NCBI RefSeq assembly: GCF_005434945.1 | Contig: NZ_SKCH01000002.1 | Coordinates: 310,001-374,000, forward strand | Source of the DNA: Prescottella subtropica | Lineage (GTDB): Bacteria; Actinomycetota; Actinomycetes; Mycobacteriales; Mycobacteriaceae | Direction: 5' to 3' | DNA length: 64,000 nucleotides | Notes under the pieces: generated by a model | Database searches by the model: none | Told to the model about the DNA's origin: nothing | The model's input: only the letters and a program-made list of their open reading frames with translations | Made by a program: the position numbers and the translations under genes | Shown here: one piece after another, positions 53,946-63,167 of the stretch | How positions within the stretch are numbered: position 1 is the first letter of the stretch | Layout of the letters: every line of letters begins with the position of its first letter

Positions 53946-54848
53946 ATGGCTATCTTCCTGACCAAGGACTCCAAGGTCATCGTCCAGGGCATCACCGGCG
54001 GCGAGGGCAGCAAGCACACCGCTCGGATGCTCAAGGCCGGCACCCAGATCGTCGGTGGCGTCAACGCCCGCAAGGCCGGCACCACGGTCTCGCACACCGA
54101 TGCCGCCGGTAACGCCGTCGAGCTGCCGGTCTTCGCGACCGTCGCCGAGGCCATGAAGGAGACCGGCGCGGACGTCTCGATCGCGTTCGTTCCCCCGGCC
54201 TTCTCGAAGGACGCCATCGTCGAGGCCATCGACGCGGAGATCCCGCTGCTCGTGGTCATCACCGAGGGCATCCCGGTGCAGGACTCCGCGTTCGCGTGGG
54301 CCTACAACGTCGAGAAGGGCAACAAGACCCGGATCATCGGCCCCAACTGCCCCGGCATCATCACCCCGGGTGAGGCGCTCGTCGGCATCACCCCGGCCGA
54401 CATCGCGGGCAAGGGCCCGATCGGCCTGGTCTCCAAGTCCGGCACCCTGACCTACCAGATGATGTTCGAGCTGCGCGAGTACGGCTTCTCGACCGCCATC
54501 GGCATCGGCGGCGACCCGGTCATCGGCACCACCCACATCGACGCCATCGAGGCGTTCGAGAAGGATCCCGAGACCAAGGTCATCGTGATGATCGGTGAGA
54601 TCGGTGGCGACGCCGAGGAGCGTGCCGCCGACTACATCAAGGCCAACGTCACCAAGCCGGTCGTCGGCTACGTGGCGGGCTTCACCGCTCCCGAGGGCAA
54701 GACCATGGGCCACGCCGGCGCCATCGTCTCCGGTTCCTCGGGCACCGCGCAGGCCAAGAAGGACGCCCTCGAGGCGGCCGGTGTCAAGGTCGGCAAGACG
54801 CCGTCCGAGACCGCGGCTCTCGCCCGGGAGATCCTGAAGAACCTCTGA
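53946..54848 (+). CDS. sucD: Succinyl-CoA ligase, alpha subunit
   Basis: 300 residues. CoA-binding Rossmann domain ([12 protein letters not shown]), the active-site loop with phospho-His in [10 protein letters not shown], and TPSETA near the end. It pairs with SucC. Codons in sucCD are strongly biased to preferred C-ending forms, as in highly expressed genes. A strong terminator follows 30 bp after the stop. Confidence 0.96.
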   Translation: MAIFLTKDSKVIVQGITGGEGSKHTARMLKAGTQIVGGVNARKAGTTVSHTDAAGNAVELPVFATVAEAMKETGADVSIAFVPPAFSKDAIVEAIDAEIPLLVVITEGIPVQDSAFAWAYNVEKGNKTRIIGPNCPGIITPGEALVGITPADIAGKGPIGLVSKSGTLTYQMMFELREYGFSTAIGIGGDPVIGTTHIDAIEAFEKDPETKVIVMIGEIGGDAEERAADYIKANVTKPVVGYVAGFTAPEGKTMGHAGAIVSGSSGTAQAKKDALEAAGVKVGKTPSETAALAREILKNL

Positions 54849-54877
54849 TCCTGTTCGTAGGGATCACAGCTTCGCGT

Positions 54878-54924
54878 GAACGGCGCCCGCCGCCGGACTT
54901 CTCGTCCGGCCGCGGGCGCCGTTC
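54878..54924. terminator. Bidirectional terminator after sucD
   Basis: GAACGGCGCCCG pairs with CGGGCGCCGTTC, and inside it GCCGGAC pairs with GTCCGGC around TTCTC. It is a long GC-rich stem between the convergent sucD and YigZ-family genes. Confidence 0.88.
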
Positions 54925-54932
54925 GCGTTCCC

Positions 54933-55568
54933 TCACACGTCCGCCCACCGGGTTCCGGCCGGAACGAGTTCGCCGCCGCCCGCCGTCAGTTCGGCGACCG
55001 TCGCGGCCAGTTGCGCGGGATCCTTCGTCGCGAGGGTGAAGGTGACCGCGGCACCGTAGGCCGTGCCGACGATGGTGACGCCTCGGCTTCGCAGTTCTGC
55101 CTCCAGGCGTCCCGCGACGTCGTGCCCCACCTCGACCGCCAGCAGATCGAGCCGCTCCCGGCGCAGGAGTGCGGCAGCCGACTCGGCGCTGTCCAGGGCG
55201 GCCGCGACCGCACCCGAGTACGCCCGCACCAGACCGCCCGCACCGAGCTTGATGCCACCGAACCAGCGGGTGACGACCACCGCGACGTCCACCAGGCCCC
55301 GTGCCCGCAGCACCTGCAGCATCGGCACCCCGGCCGTGCCGCCCGGCTCCCCGTCGTCGCCCGCGCGTTCCGCCCGCTCGGACGGCTCGTTGCCCGTCAC
55401 GTACGCCCAGCAGTGGTGGCGGGCGTCGGGGAACAGGCGCCGCTGCTCGTCGAGGAACGCCTGCGCGGCGGCCGGATCGTCGACCCGGCGCACCGCGGCC
55501 CGGAACCGGGAATGCTTGATCTCCGTCTCGGTGACGACGTCGGCTCCGGGCGGCAGCGTGAAAGGCAT
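54933..55568 (-). CDS. YigZ/IMPACT family protein
   Basis: 211 residues. IMPACT N-terminal domain (UPF0029): IKHSRFRAAVRRVDD, HHCWAYV, GEPGGTAGVPMLQVL and VVTRWFGGIKLGAGGLVRAYS, with a DUF1949-like C terminus. These proteins are linked to translation regulation or ribosome-related stress; the bacterial reaction is not settled. Cytosolic. It stands alone between sucD (convergent) and the Rv0954-like gene (divergent). Confidence 0.88.
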   Translation of the reverse strand: MPFTLPPGADVVTETEIKHSRFRAAVRRVDDPAAAQAFLDEQRRLFPDARHHCWAYVTGNEPSERAERAGDDGEPGGTAGVPMLQVLRARGLVDVAVVVTRWFGGIKLGAGGLVRAYSGAVAAALDSAESAAALLRRERLDLLAVEVGHDVAGRLEAELRSRGVTIVGTAYGAAVTFTLATKDPAQLAATVAELTAGGGELVPAGTRWADV

Positions 55569-55670
55569 GGTTCATCTTCCGCCACGACCACGGCGGCCCG
55601 GTATTTCGCGCGGGTCGTCGGAGGGTGCGGGTAGCGTGCAGGGGGCCCGCACGATCGACTAGGAGCAGAC

Positions 55671-56441
55671 ATGACTTACCCCGAAGGGGCGGCGTTCGGC
55701 CAGCCCGCGCCGGCGCCGGCCACCCCCGCGGCGAAAGGGCTGTCGTTCTTCCTCGGCCTCGGCGTACTCGCGGTCGGTGTCGTCGTCTTCCTGCTCGGAT
55801 TCGCCCCGTACGTCGAGAACTCGTCCAGCGTCGGCTACGGGTTCTCGTTCACGATGAACGCCTTCGAGAGTGTCGGCGCGCTCCCGGTCGCGTTCCTGCT
55901 CACCGGTGGTCTGCTCGCCGGAGTGTCGTTGCTGCCCAAGCAGAACCAGCACGCGACGGCGGCTGTCGCATCGGTCGTCGGGCTGGTCGTCTCGTTCGTC
56001 GTGATGCTGAGCCTCTCCGGCGGCGGCAGTCTCGCGGTGGGCGGCATCGTCATCCTGATCCTGGCGTTCGTCCAGGCCGTCGCCGCGGTCCTGCTCTTCC
56101 TGGTCGACGCGGAGGTGCTCAAGATGCCGCAGGGCCGGCCGACGACCACACACGTCCACCCCGCCGCCTACGGCCACCCGCAGGGCTACGCGCCGCCGCA
56201 GCAGCAGGGCTACGGTGCGCCGCAGGGGTACCCGCAGCAGCCGTACGGGCAGCAGTCGCAGGGCTATCCGCAGCAGTCGTACGGTCAGGCACCGCAGACG
56301 CCGGGCTACCCGCCGCAGCAGCCGACCGCCGGATACGGGCAGTTCCAGGCGTACCAGTCGCAGCAGCCCACCCAGCACATTCCACAGCAGCAGCCCGCCC
56401 AGCCTTCCCCGTCCGCCGAGTCCGACGACGAGGCGAAGTGA
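55671..56441 (+). CDS. DUF5336 membrane protein, 34-kDa antigen (Rv0954) homologue
   Basis: 256 residues. Four membrane helices in residues 22-150 (FFLGLGVLAVGVVVFLLGF, FESVGALPVAFLLTGGLLAG and two more). A cytosolic or exposed tail of about 100 residues is rich in Gln, Pro, Tyr, Gly with QGYPQQ and YGQ repeats. Rv0954 of M. tuberculosis is a member of the division complex. The gene is 4 bp upstream of the perM homologue, another division factor, so the pair likely works together. Confidence 0.87.
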   Translation: MTYPEGAAFGQPAPAPATPAAKGLSFFLGLGVLAVGVVVFLLGFAPYVENSSSVGYGFSFTMNAFESVGALPVAFLLTGGLLAGVSLLPKQNQHATAAVASVVGLVVSFVVMLSLSGGGSLAVGGIVILILAFVQAVAAVLLFLVDAEVLKMPQGRPTTTHVHPAAYGHPQGYAPPQQQGYGAPQGYPQQPYGQQSQGYPQQSYGQAPQTPGYPPQQPTAGYGQFQAYQSQQPTQHIPQQQPAQPSPSAESDDEAK

Positions 56442-56445
56442 GCGC

Positions 56446-57909
56446 GTGACGACCCTGCTCGCCCGCAGCACCCGTCGCACCACCACCGGAGCCGCCCCGA
56501 GCGGTGACCGGGCGCGGGCACTGCTCGCGGTGGCCCTGCGCCCCACCGGAATCGCCCTCGCCGCAGTCTGTGCCGCGGTCGTCGTCGTGCTGGTGTCGTC
56601 GAACAGCGACCTCGCGGGCGCGGTCGGCGGCGTCGCGGCGGGCTGGCTGGCCCTGCACCACGTGTCGCTCACGGTCACCGACGCGCCGCTCGGTGTCCTG
56701 CCGCTGCTCCCCACGATCCTGCTGATGTGGGCGGTGGCCCGCGGATGCGCTCGCGCCGTCCACCCGGACAGTGACCCGCGGGTCGCCGGCCAGGTGATCG
56801 CCGCCGCGATCGCCGGACCGATCGCGGCGACCCTCATCGCGTTCGCGGTCGTCGGTGACGCCGAGGGGACGCTGCCGCTGGTATCGCCGAGCATCGCCCC
56901 CGCACTCGCGGCAGTCGTCGGGATCCACGCGCTGTCGGCCGTCGCCGGTGTCCTGACGACCGCCGGACGGTCGCTGTGCCGGCGCTGGGGCCTGCCCGGA
57001 TGGGTGCCGTCCGCCGTCGTGCCCGGTGCGCGCGCGGCAGGACTGTTGTTCGCCGCCGGAACGGCCGTGACCACGGCGTCGCTGGTGTGGTCGTGGTCGG
57101 ACGTCGGCGCCCTGCTCGCCGAGGGCAGCGGTGTGGTCGGCGTCCTCGGTCTCACCGTCCTGTCGGTGCTGTACCTGCCGAACGCCGCGATCGGCGGTGT
57201 CGCAGTGCTGCTCGGCGGGACCGCCCACGCCGGCGGAACCACACTGAGCCTGTTCGCCGTCGACGCCGGACCGGTACCCCCCGTCCCGGTGCTCGGTGGT
57301 GTCCCCACCGAACTGGTCGGCACGGCGTGGCCGGTGCTACTGGCGATCCCCGTGACGATCGGCGCACTGCTCGGCCGCGACTGCGGCCGCATCCACCTGT
57401 CCGTGCAGCGGACCGCGTCCGTCGTCGCGCTCGCGGCCGCCGGGGCGGGTGTCCTCGCCGCCCTCGCCGGTGTCCTCGCCGGCGGCGACCTCGGCGCGTA
57501 CGGCTACGTCGGCGTCGACCCGGCACTGCTGGGGCTGATCACCTTCGGGTGGCTGCTGGTGCCCGGACTGATCGTCGGCGTTCTCGTCACCCGCCGCGCC
57601 GTCGTCGAACCCGATCCGGAAGAGGAACACGATCCGGACGTCGCCACCGACACCCTGACGGCACCGGACACGGTGCCGGAGACCGCCGTCCCGGATTTCG
57701 AGATCAAACGCCTCGAGCGGCCCGCCGTCCGCTACCGCGCCGACACCGCCGCCGAACTCGAGGCGCCGGCCGGGATCACGGAAGCCGGGACACCGGAGAA
57801 CGGGACACCGGAGGTCGTCGAGGCGGAGATCGTGGACGAACCCGAGGCCGAGATGACGCCCGTCACGGAAGGCGACCTGCCGGAAGGTCCGGTGACCCCC
57901 AGCGACTAG
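56446..57909 (+). CDS. perM: DUF6350 / PerM-like integral membrane division factor
   Basis: 487 residues from GTG at 56446. About ten membrane helices over residues 25-385, then an acidic tail of about 100 residues with many Glu/Pro/Thr and one FEIKRLERPAVRYRAD block. It is collinear with Rv0955 (PerM), which stabilises the divisome protein FtsB and matters for persistence. It is encoded directly after the Rv0954 homologue and before purN, the M. tuberculosis order. Confidence 0.85.
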   Translation: MTTLLARSTRRTTTGAAPSGDRARALLAVALRPTGIALAAVCAAVVVVLVSSNSDLAGAVGGVAAGWLALHHVSLTVTDAPLGVLPLLPTILLMWAVARGCARAVHPDSDPRVAGQVIAAAIAGPIAATLIAFAVVGDAEGTLPLVSPSIAPALAAVVGIHALSAVAGVLTTAGRSLCRRWGLPGWVPSAVVPGARAAGLLFAAGTAVTTASLVWSWSDVGALLAEGSGVVGVLGLTVLSVLYLPNAAIGGVAVLLGGTAHAGGTTLSLFAVDAGPVPPVPVLGGVPTELVGTAWPVLLAIPVTIGALLGRDCGRIHLSVQRTASVVALAAAGAGVLAALAGVLAGGDLGAYGYVGVDPALLGLITFGWLLVPGLIVGVLVTRRAVVEPDPEEEHDPDVATDTLTAPDTVPETAVPDFEIKRLERPAVRYRADTAAELEAPAGITEAGTPENGTPEVVEAEIVDEPEAEMTPVTEGDLPEGPVTPSD

Positions 57910-57996
57910 GCTGTACCCGGCCCTGTCGGGCCGGAACCGTCTTGCGAAACCAGGAGTAGTGCGCTGACTGCCACGCGTGACCAGCTGCGGCCCACG

Positions 57997-58605
57997 GTGC
58001 CCGCTCGGATCGTCGTACTCGCGTCGGGGACGGGCAGCCTTCTCCGCGCTCTGATCGATGCGACCCGCGCCGACGGCTATCCCGCGACGATCGTCGCTGT
58101 CGGGGTCGACCGGGACTGCGAGGCCGCCGGGCACGCCGCCGACGCCGGTATCGCCGATTTCCAGGTGTCGCTCCGCGACCATGCCGACCGCGCCGCGTGG
58201 GATGTCGCACTCACCGAGGCCGTCGCCGCGCACGAACCCGACCTGGTCGTCAGTGCCGGCTTCATGAAGATCCTCGGCCCGGCGTTCCTCGAGCGTTTCG
58301 GTGGCCGGATCGTCAACACGCATCCCGCGCTGCTGCCGTCGTTCCCCGGCGCGCACGCCGTCCGCGACGCCCTCGCCTACGGCGTCAAGGTCACCGGGTC
58401 CACCGTGCATCTGGTCGACGGCGGCGTCGACACCGGCCCGATCCTCGCGCAGGAACCGGTCGAGGTCCGCCCCGACGACGACGAGGCCGCGCTGCACGAG
58501 CGCATCAAGATTGTCGAACGACGACTGCTGGCCGAGGTCGTGGCCGCCGTCGCCCTCCGAGGTGTTGTTTCCGACGGACGAAAGGCCGTGATCCCCAGTG
58601 AGTGA
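57997..58605 (+). CDS. purN: Phosphoribosylglycinamide formyltransferase
   Basis: At least 202 residues from GTG at 57997. The N-terminal loop [29 protein letters not shown] with the catalytic His, and [19 protein letters not shown] are PurN hallmarks. It transfers formyl from N10-formyl-THF to GAR in purine synthesis. The GTG has no ribosome site, whereas a CTG at 57964 in frame has CAGGAG upstream and would add 11 residues, the same N-terminal length as Rv0956. The end overlaps purH by 8 bp. Confidence 0.93.
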   Translation: MPARIVVLASGTGSLLRALIDATRADGYPATIVAVGVDRDCEAAGHAADAGIADFQVSLRDHADRAAWDVALTEAVAAHEPDLVVSAGFMKILGPAFLERFGGRIVNTHPALLPSFPGAHAVRDALAYGVKVTGSTVHLVDGGVDTGPILAQEPVEVRPDDDEAALHERIKIVERRLLAEVVAAVALRGVVSDGRKAVIPSE

Positions 58606-60184
58606 ACGCAAGGCTGTACGCCGCGCACTCGTCAGCGTCTACGACAAGACCGGGCTGGTCGAACTGGCCACCGGCCTGCACAAGGCCGGAGTGGAACTGG
58701 TGTCCACCGGTTCCACCGCCGCGAAGATCGCCGACGCCGGCATCCCGGTCACCAAGGTCGAGGACCTGACCGGTTTCCCCGAATGCCTCGAGGGTCGCGT
58801 CAAGACGCTGCACCCGCGCGTGCACGCCGGTGTCCTCGCCGACACCCGCAAGCCCGAGCACCTCGCGCAGCTCGCCGAGCTGGGTATCGAGGCGTTCGAG
58901 CTGGTGATCGTCAACCTGTACCCGTTCACGCAGACCGTCGCGTCGGGCGCCACCCCGGACGAGTGTGTCGAGCAGATCGACATCGGCGGCCCGTCGATGG
59001 TGCGTGCCGCGGCGAAGAACCATCCGTCCGTCGCGGTCGTCGTCGACCCCGCCAAGTACGAGGGCGTCCTCGCCGCGGTCGAGGCCGGCGGCTTCAGCCT
59101 CTTCGAGCGCACCGCGCTGGCCGCGCAGGCGTTCCAGCACACCGCGTCGTACGACGTCGCGGTCGCCACCTGGATGACCGAGAGCCTCGTCGAGACGGTC
59201 GCCCCGAGCGAAGCGACGGAAGATTCTGCACTGTCGCAGTTCCCGCGCTGGATCGGTGCCACGTGGGACCGCTCCGCGGTGTTGCGCTACGGCGAGAACC
59301 CGCACCAGGGCGCGGCCCTGTACGACAGCCCGGCCGGTCCGGCGGGCCTCGCACAGGCGAAGCAGTTCCACGGCAAGGAGATGTCGTACAACAACTACAC
59401 CGACGGTGACGCCGCATGGCGTGCCGCGTACGACCACTCCGAGCCGGCCGTCGCGATCATCAAGCACGCCAACCCGTGCGGTATCGCGGTCGGTGCCGAC
59501 ATCGCCGAGGCGCACCGCAAGGCGCACGCGTGCGATCCGGTGTCCGCGTTCGGTGGCGTCATCGCCGCCAACCGTGAGGTCACCGTCGAGATGGCCGAGC
59601 AGGTCGCCGACATCTTCACCGAGGTGATCATCGCCCCGTCGTACGCGGACGGTGCCGTCGAGGTGCTGGCCCGCAAGAAGAACATCCGGGTGCTCGAGGC
59701 CGCAGCCCCGACCGCGACCGGCATCGAGCTGCGTCCCATCTCCGGCGGCGCCCTGCTGCAGCAGCGCGACGTCCTCGACGCCGACGGCGACGACTCCGCC
59801 AACTGGCAGCTCGTCGTCGGTGAGGCCGCCGACGAGAAGACCCTCGCGGACCTCGCGTTCGCGTGGCGTGCGTGCCGTGCCGTGAAGTCCAACGCGATCC
59901 TGCTCGCGAACGACGGCGCCTCGGTCGGCGTCGGCATGGGCCAGGTCAACCGCGTCGACTCCGCACACCTCGCAGTGCAGCGGGCCGGTGACCGCGCACA
60001 GGGTTCGGTGGCCGCGTCCGACGCGTTCTTCCCGTTCCCCGACGGACTGCAGGTCCTGCTCGACGCCGGTGTCCGTGCCGTCGTCCAGCCCGGTGGTTCG
60101 GTCCGCGACAACGAGGTCGTCGAGGCGGCTCGCGCCGCCGGTGTCACCCTCTACCTGACGGGTGCCCGCCACTTCGCGCACTGA
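58598..60184 (+). CDS. purH: Bifunctional AICAR transformylase / IMP cyclohydrolase
   Basis: 528 residues, GTG inside the purN end. The MGS-like IMP cyclohydrolase domain is first ([37 protein letters not shown]). The transformylase domain follows ([32 protein letters not shown], and the end [16 protein letters not shown]). It performs the last two steps to IMP. Coupled to purN by overlap. Confidence 0.97.
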   Translation: MSERKAVRRALVSVYDKTGLVELATGLHKAGVELVSTGSTAAKIADAGIPVTKVEDLTGFPECLEGRVKTLHPRVHAGVLADTRKPEHLAQLAELGIEAFELVIVNLYPFTQTVASGATPDECVEQIDIGGPSMVRAAAKNHPSVAVVVDPAKYEGVLAAVEAGGFSLFERTALAAQAFQHTASYDVAVATWMTESLVETVAPSEATEDSALSQFPRWIGATWDRSAVLRYGENPHQGAALYDSPAGPAGLAQAKQFHGKEMSYNNYTDGDAAWRAAYDHSEPAVAIIKHANPCGIAVGADIAEAHRKAHACDPVSAFGGVIAANREVTVEMAEQVADIFTEVIIAPSYADGAVEVLARKKNIRVLEAAAPTATGIELRPISGGALLQQRDVLDADGDDSANWQLVVGEAADEKTLADLAFAWRACRAVKSNAILLANDGASVGVGMGQVNRVDSAHLAVQRAGDRAQGSVAASDAFFPFPDGLQVLLDAGVRAVVQPGGSVRDNEVVEAARAAGVTLYLTGARHFAH

Positions 60185-60197
60185 GCGCATCCCGCCA

Positions 60198-60245
60198 CGA
60201 CGCTCCCTCGTCTCTCAGGCCGCGAGGCCGGACGGGGGAGCGTCG
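60198..60245. terminator. Terminator of purH overlapping the end of the small gene
   Basis: CGACGCTCCC pairs with GGGAGCGTCG, with an inner GGCC/GGCC stem. The 3' arm falls inside the last codons of the convergent 71-residue gene (60215-60430). Confidence 0.6.
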
Positions 60246-60430
60246 TCGTCGCTGGTGCCGGCGATGACGAGACGCGCCGCCCCGCGGGCGAGCAGCTCGG
60301 ACACCAGTGCGGCCGCACCGGTGTCGTGTCCGGCGTCGACGTGCCGCAGATCGATCGTGACGACCTGACCGGTGAGATCCCCGGGCAGGGGCGTGGTGGT
60401 GGTGCCGTCGGCACCGAGTCGAAGCTTCAT
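60215..60430 (-). CDS. Small STAS-like protein, 71 aa
   Basis: 71 residues, ATG with AGGAG close upstream. GDLTGQVVTIDLRHVDAG and VSELLARGAARLVIAG alternate strand and helix as in a truncated STAS/anti-sigma-antagonist domain, but the family usually has about 100 residues, so this is tentative. It is preceded on its strand by a T-tailed terminator and a 40-codon leader, which suggests attenuated expression. No known function. Confidence 0.65.
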   Translation of the reverse strand: MKLRLGADGTTTTPLPGDLTGQVVTIDLRHVDAGHDTGAAALVSELLARGAARLVIAGTSDDDAPPSGLAA

Positions 60431-60463
60431 GTGGTTCTCCTGACTGGAAGTGGATAAAAGAAA

Positions 60464-60493
60464 GGCACCCGAGGCGATGTGCCTTCGGGTGCC
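60464..60493 (-). terminator. Rho-independent terminator/attenuator upstream of the small STAS-like gene
   Basis: On the minus strand GGCACCCGA pairs with TCGGGTGCC, with an extra GCC/GGC pair block, and is followed by TTTCTTTT. It is one of the few true T-tailed hairpins in the window. It lies between the leader ORF and the STAS-like gene start. Confidence 0.8.
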
Positions 60494-60510
60494 CGAGAAA
60501 GAAGTTCCGG

Positions 60511-60633
60511 TTACGGGGAACTCGTTTCTCGGGGCCACTCGATGAAGGCTGCGTGGCGGTGCCACGCGGGTACGGCGAAATACATGTGCTTGTGAGCAAG
60601 TTTCACGGCAAGTACCGAGGACTTCGACTGCAT
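60511..60633 (-). CDS. Short leader ORF, 40 aa
   Basis: 40 residues from ATG at 60633, with AGAAAGG about ten bases upstream, ending at TAA (60511). The sequence includes KLAHKHMYFAVPAWHRH and AAFIEWPRE, basic and aromatic. I do not recognise it. It is followed within 20 bp by the T-tailed hairpin, so it looks like a leader peptide or independent small gene. The 321-bp stretch 60431-60751 has no larger gene; a -10-like TATGGT is near 60680 on the minus strand. Confidence 0.5.
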   Translation of the reverse strand: MQSKSSVLAVKLAHKHMYFAVPAWHRHAAFIEWPRETSSP

Positions 60634-60751
60634 CGCGACCGTACCTTTCTCGTGTGAGCCCGTTGGTTAACGGAGAACCATACAGCAGTGTCCGCGCGGC
60701 GACATCTCGGTTTCTCGTTCCGGCGTGTCGCCGCGCGGGATCACCACGCGG

Positions 60752-61717
60752 TCAGAGGGTGTCGAGCCAGCCCTCGAAACCGGCCGTGAACTCGGCAGAC
60801 CACGGCAACGGTGCGATGTAGTCGGCGCCCGTCGAAGCGGTGTCACCGATCTCCTTGAGCACGTGGTTCGCGGTGGACATCCGGATCGAGGTCAGCGCCG
60901 TGTGGGCGAGTGCGGCGTCGAGCGCGTCGACGTCGGTGCAGTCGAGCTGGATGTCCTTGGCGGAGCAACTCGTCACGACCGGCGTCCCGGCCGGCAGGCG
61001 TCCCGCCAGCTCCCGCGGATCCAGCGCATCCTCCTCGGCGAGGGCCCGAGCGTTGGCCGGCACCAGACCGGCGGCCCGCAGCGGCTCCGGCAGATCGTCG
61101 GTGAGCGTCGCATCGGTGCGCAGCGATTCGACGGCCCCGGCCAGCGCCAGCCGCAGCGCGTCGGCCAGTTCGAGCGGCAACTGCCCGGCACCGACGACCG
61201 CGGTGAGCTGACGGTCGATCTGCGTCGTGAGCAGGTCGAGCAGCCGCACGGCGAGCGGCTCGAGCAGCCCGACCCCGGCAACGTTCGCGCCGGTACCGGC
61301 CAGGGCGAGCGCGATCAGCGCACCCTCACTGTGCCCGACGACGTACACCCGCTCCGGGTCGACCGCCGCCCGATCCGCCAGGAACTCCCACGCGGCGCGG
61401 GCACCCTCGGTGAACACCGAGAAACCGAGCTCCCCGATGTCCTCCGGGTCGTACGGGCCCAGACCCGTGGTGCCGCTGCCCAGCTTGTCGTAGCGCAGGC
61501 TCGCGAACCCACGCTTCTCGAGCAGATCCGCGAGGAATTCGAGGGTGCCGATGTTGCCGGGCAGCAGGGCGCTGTCGCCGTTGCGGTCGGTCGGCCCGCT
61601 GCCCGCGAGCAGCAGCACCGCCGGGGCCGGCGCGTCGGGACCGGAGCCGGCGGGAAGTCGGAGGCTGCCGTGCAGGGTGATGTCACCCGTGGTGAACGTG
61701 ATCTCGGTGTCGGCCAT
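60752..61717 (-). CDS. Alpha/beta-hydrolase
   Basis: 321 residues. The oxyanion region LLLAGSGPTDRNGDS with LPGNIGTLEFLADLL is typical of dienelactone-hydrolase-like / S9 peptidase-like esterases. Nucleophile Ser in VVGHSEGALIAL, late His in STANHVLKEI. No signal peptide. It hydrolyses an unknown ester or amide. It is downstream of the AEC permease gene on the same strand but separated from it by a hairpin. Confidence 0.85.
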   Translation of the reverse strand: MADTEITFTTGDITLHGSLRLPAGSGPDAPAPAVLLLAGSGPTDRNGDSALLPGNIGTLEFLADLLEKRGFASLRYDKLGSGTTGLGPYDPEDIGELGFSVFTEGARAAWEFLADRAAVDPERVYVVGHSEGALIALALAGTGANVAGVGLLEPLAVRLLDLLTTQIDRQLTAVVGAGQLPLELADALRLALAGAVESLRTDATLTDDLPEPLRAAGLVPANARALAEEDALDPRELAGRLPAGTPVVTSCSAKDIQLDCTDVDALDAALAHTALTSIRMSTANHVLKEIGDTASTGADYIAPLPWSAEFTAGFEGWLDTL

Positions 61718-61739
61718 ACGGAGTGTCTATCAGGTCGCC

Positions 61740-61790
61740 GCGGGTGGTTACTGCACGATCGCCCGAGAGTCGTGCGCAGCAACCGCCCGC
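61740..61790. terminator. Hairpin, second member of repeat family A
   Basis: GCGGGTGGTT pairs with AACCGCCCGC, with a CTGC/GCAG block and ACGA/TCGT closing near an 11-nt loop. It sits in the gap between the AEC permease stop and the hydrolase start. It shares AGCAACCGCCCGC with the hairpin at 644-709. Confidence 0.65.
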
Positions 61791-61809
61791 AGTGGCCCTC
61801 GTAGACGGG

Positions 61810-62748
61810 TCACGCCAGTACCGCCGCCACGAGGGCGATCACGGGAATCGAGCCGAGGGTCGTGACGAGCGCAGCATCGCGGGCGAGGACCGTGCCGCGC
61901 TGGTAGCGACTGGCGTACACGAACACGTTCTGTGCGGTCGGCAGGCACGAGATGACGACGATCGCGAACAGGTCGTGCCCGTCGAGGCCGAGGACGAACC
62001 GGGCCATCAGGTAGCCGAGCAGCGGTTGCACCACGATCTTGAGCACCGAGGCGAGGGCGACGTCACGGCGTGGACTGGCACCCTTCTCGAGCACCCGCAC
62101 CCCGTACAGGGACAGCCCGAACGCGAGCAGCGCCCCGGGCACGGACGCGTTGCCGATGAGTGTGAACGGCTGCATGAGGGCTTCGGGTGGCTGCCACCCG
62201 GACACCGCGACCGCCAGACCGGCGGCACCGGCCAGCACGATCGGATTCTTGAACGGGGTGGTGATCGTCTCGAGCAGCGACGCGTCCCGGCGCATCGTGC
62301 TGATGTCGAGGACAGTCAGTGCGATCGGCGAGAAGATCATGATCTGGAACAGCAGCAGCGGCGCCACGAACGACGCATCGCCGAGCACGAACACCGCGAT
62401 CGGGATACCGAGGTTCGCCGAGTTCACGTACGACGACGCGAGCGCGCCGATCGTCAACTCCGGCAACGGCCGGCGCAGCCACAGTGTCGCGACGGCCAGA
62501 TAGATGCCGGCGACGGCGAACGCGGTGGCCGCGGCGACCGCGAGGGTGGGGGAGAAGACCACGGACAGGTCGGAGCCGGCGAGGGTGTCGAACAGCAGCG
62601 CCGGGGTGGCGACGAAGAACACCAGGCGGCTGAGCACGAACTGGCCGTGCTCGCCGAGAGTGCCGCTGCGGCCGAGGAAGAACCCGATCGCGATGACGAC
62701 GAAGATGACAGTGAAACCCGCGACCACACCCGACACGCCGCGGGACAC
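61810..62748 (-). CDS. AEC-family permease (auxin efflux carrier type)
   Basis: 312 residues, ten membrane helices in two halves. FTVIFVVIAIGFFLGRSGTL opens it and YVNSANLGIPI near residue 105 is the conserved Asn-rich segment. The second half ends VVISCLPTAQNVFVYASRY, the crossover motif. AEC members export small organic anions such as malate. The substrate is not known; the gene is flanked by rpsR and the hydrolase. Confidence 0.88.
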   Translation of the reverse strand: MSRGVSGVVAGFTVIFVVIAIGFFLGRSGTLGEHGQFVLSRLVFFVATPALLFDTLAGSDLSVVFSPTLAVAAATAFAVAGIYLAVATLWLRRPLPELTIGALASSYVNSANLGIPIAVFVLGDASFVAPLLLFQIMIFSPIALTVLDISTMRRDASLLETITTPFKNPIVLAGAAGLAVAVSGWQPPEALMQPFTLIGNASVPGALLAFGLSLYGVRVLEKGASPRRDVALASVLKIVVQPLLGYLMARFVLGLDGHDLFAIVVISCLPTAQNVFVYASRYQRGTVLARDAALVTTLGSIPVIALVAAVLA

Positions 62749-62814
62749 CTCCGAAAACCGAACCGAAACTCGGCGGAAAGTCTAGACCTGTCCGCCGGTC
62801 GGCCCGGCCGGCAC

Positions 62815-63072
62815 CTACTTGCCGGTGATGTACGGGAGTAACGCCATCTCGCGGGCGTTCTTCACCGCGGTGGCGACCTGCCGCTGCTGCTGCGGGGTCA
62901 GCCCCGTCACCCGTCGGCTGCGGATCTTGCCGCGGTCGGAGATGAACGTGCGCAGCAGGTTGACGTCCTTGTAGTCGACGGTCTCGATGCCCGCGGTGAT
63001 CAGCGGATTCTTCTTCGGCTTGCGGCCCTGTTCGCTGCGTGCCTTCCGCGACGGTGCCCTCTTGACTGCCAT
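62815..63072 (-). CDS. rpsR: 30S ribosomal protein bS18, cysteine-free (C-minus) paralogue
   Basis: 85 residues. [49 protein letters not shown] is S18. It lacks the CVFC zinc pair seen in the main S18 of relatives; here the region reads [17 protein letters not shown]. Such C-minus versions are made under zinc limitation (rpsR2) in mycobacteria. It stands alone, without the rpsN2/rpmG/rpmB partners, and I see no Zur-type box upstream. Confidence 0.92.
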   Translation of the reverse strand: MAVKRAPSRKARSEQGRKPKKNPLITAGIETVDYKDVNLLRTFISDRGKIRSRRVTGLTPQQQRQVATAVKNAREMALLPYITGK

Positions 63073-63167
63073 GACGCTCAGCCTACCGGACCAGGCACGA
63101 CACGCCCGGGTGCTTTCGAACGGGAGCCTCTCAGCGGGATCTCAGTCCGTCGGGACAAAATGTCCGC

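Noticed and set aside
52458-54713. Long minus-strand frame opposite sucCD
   Set aside because: It is a shadow of the strongly codon-biased sucC and sucD genes.
63073-63167. Zur box upstream of the C-minus rpsR
   Set aside because: No AT-rich TGAAAA/TTTTCA-type dyad is present in the gap.
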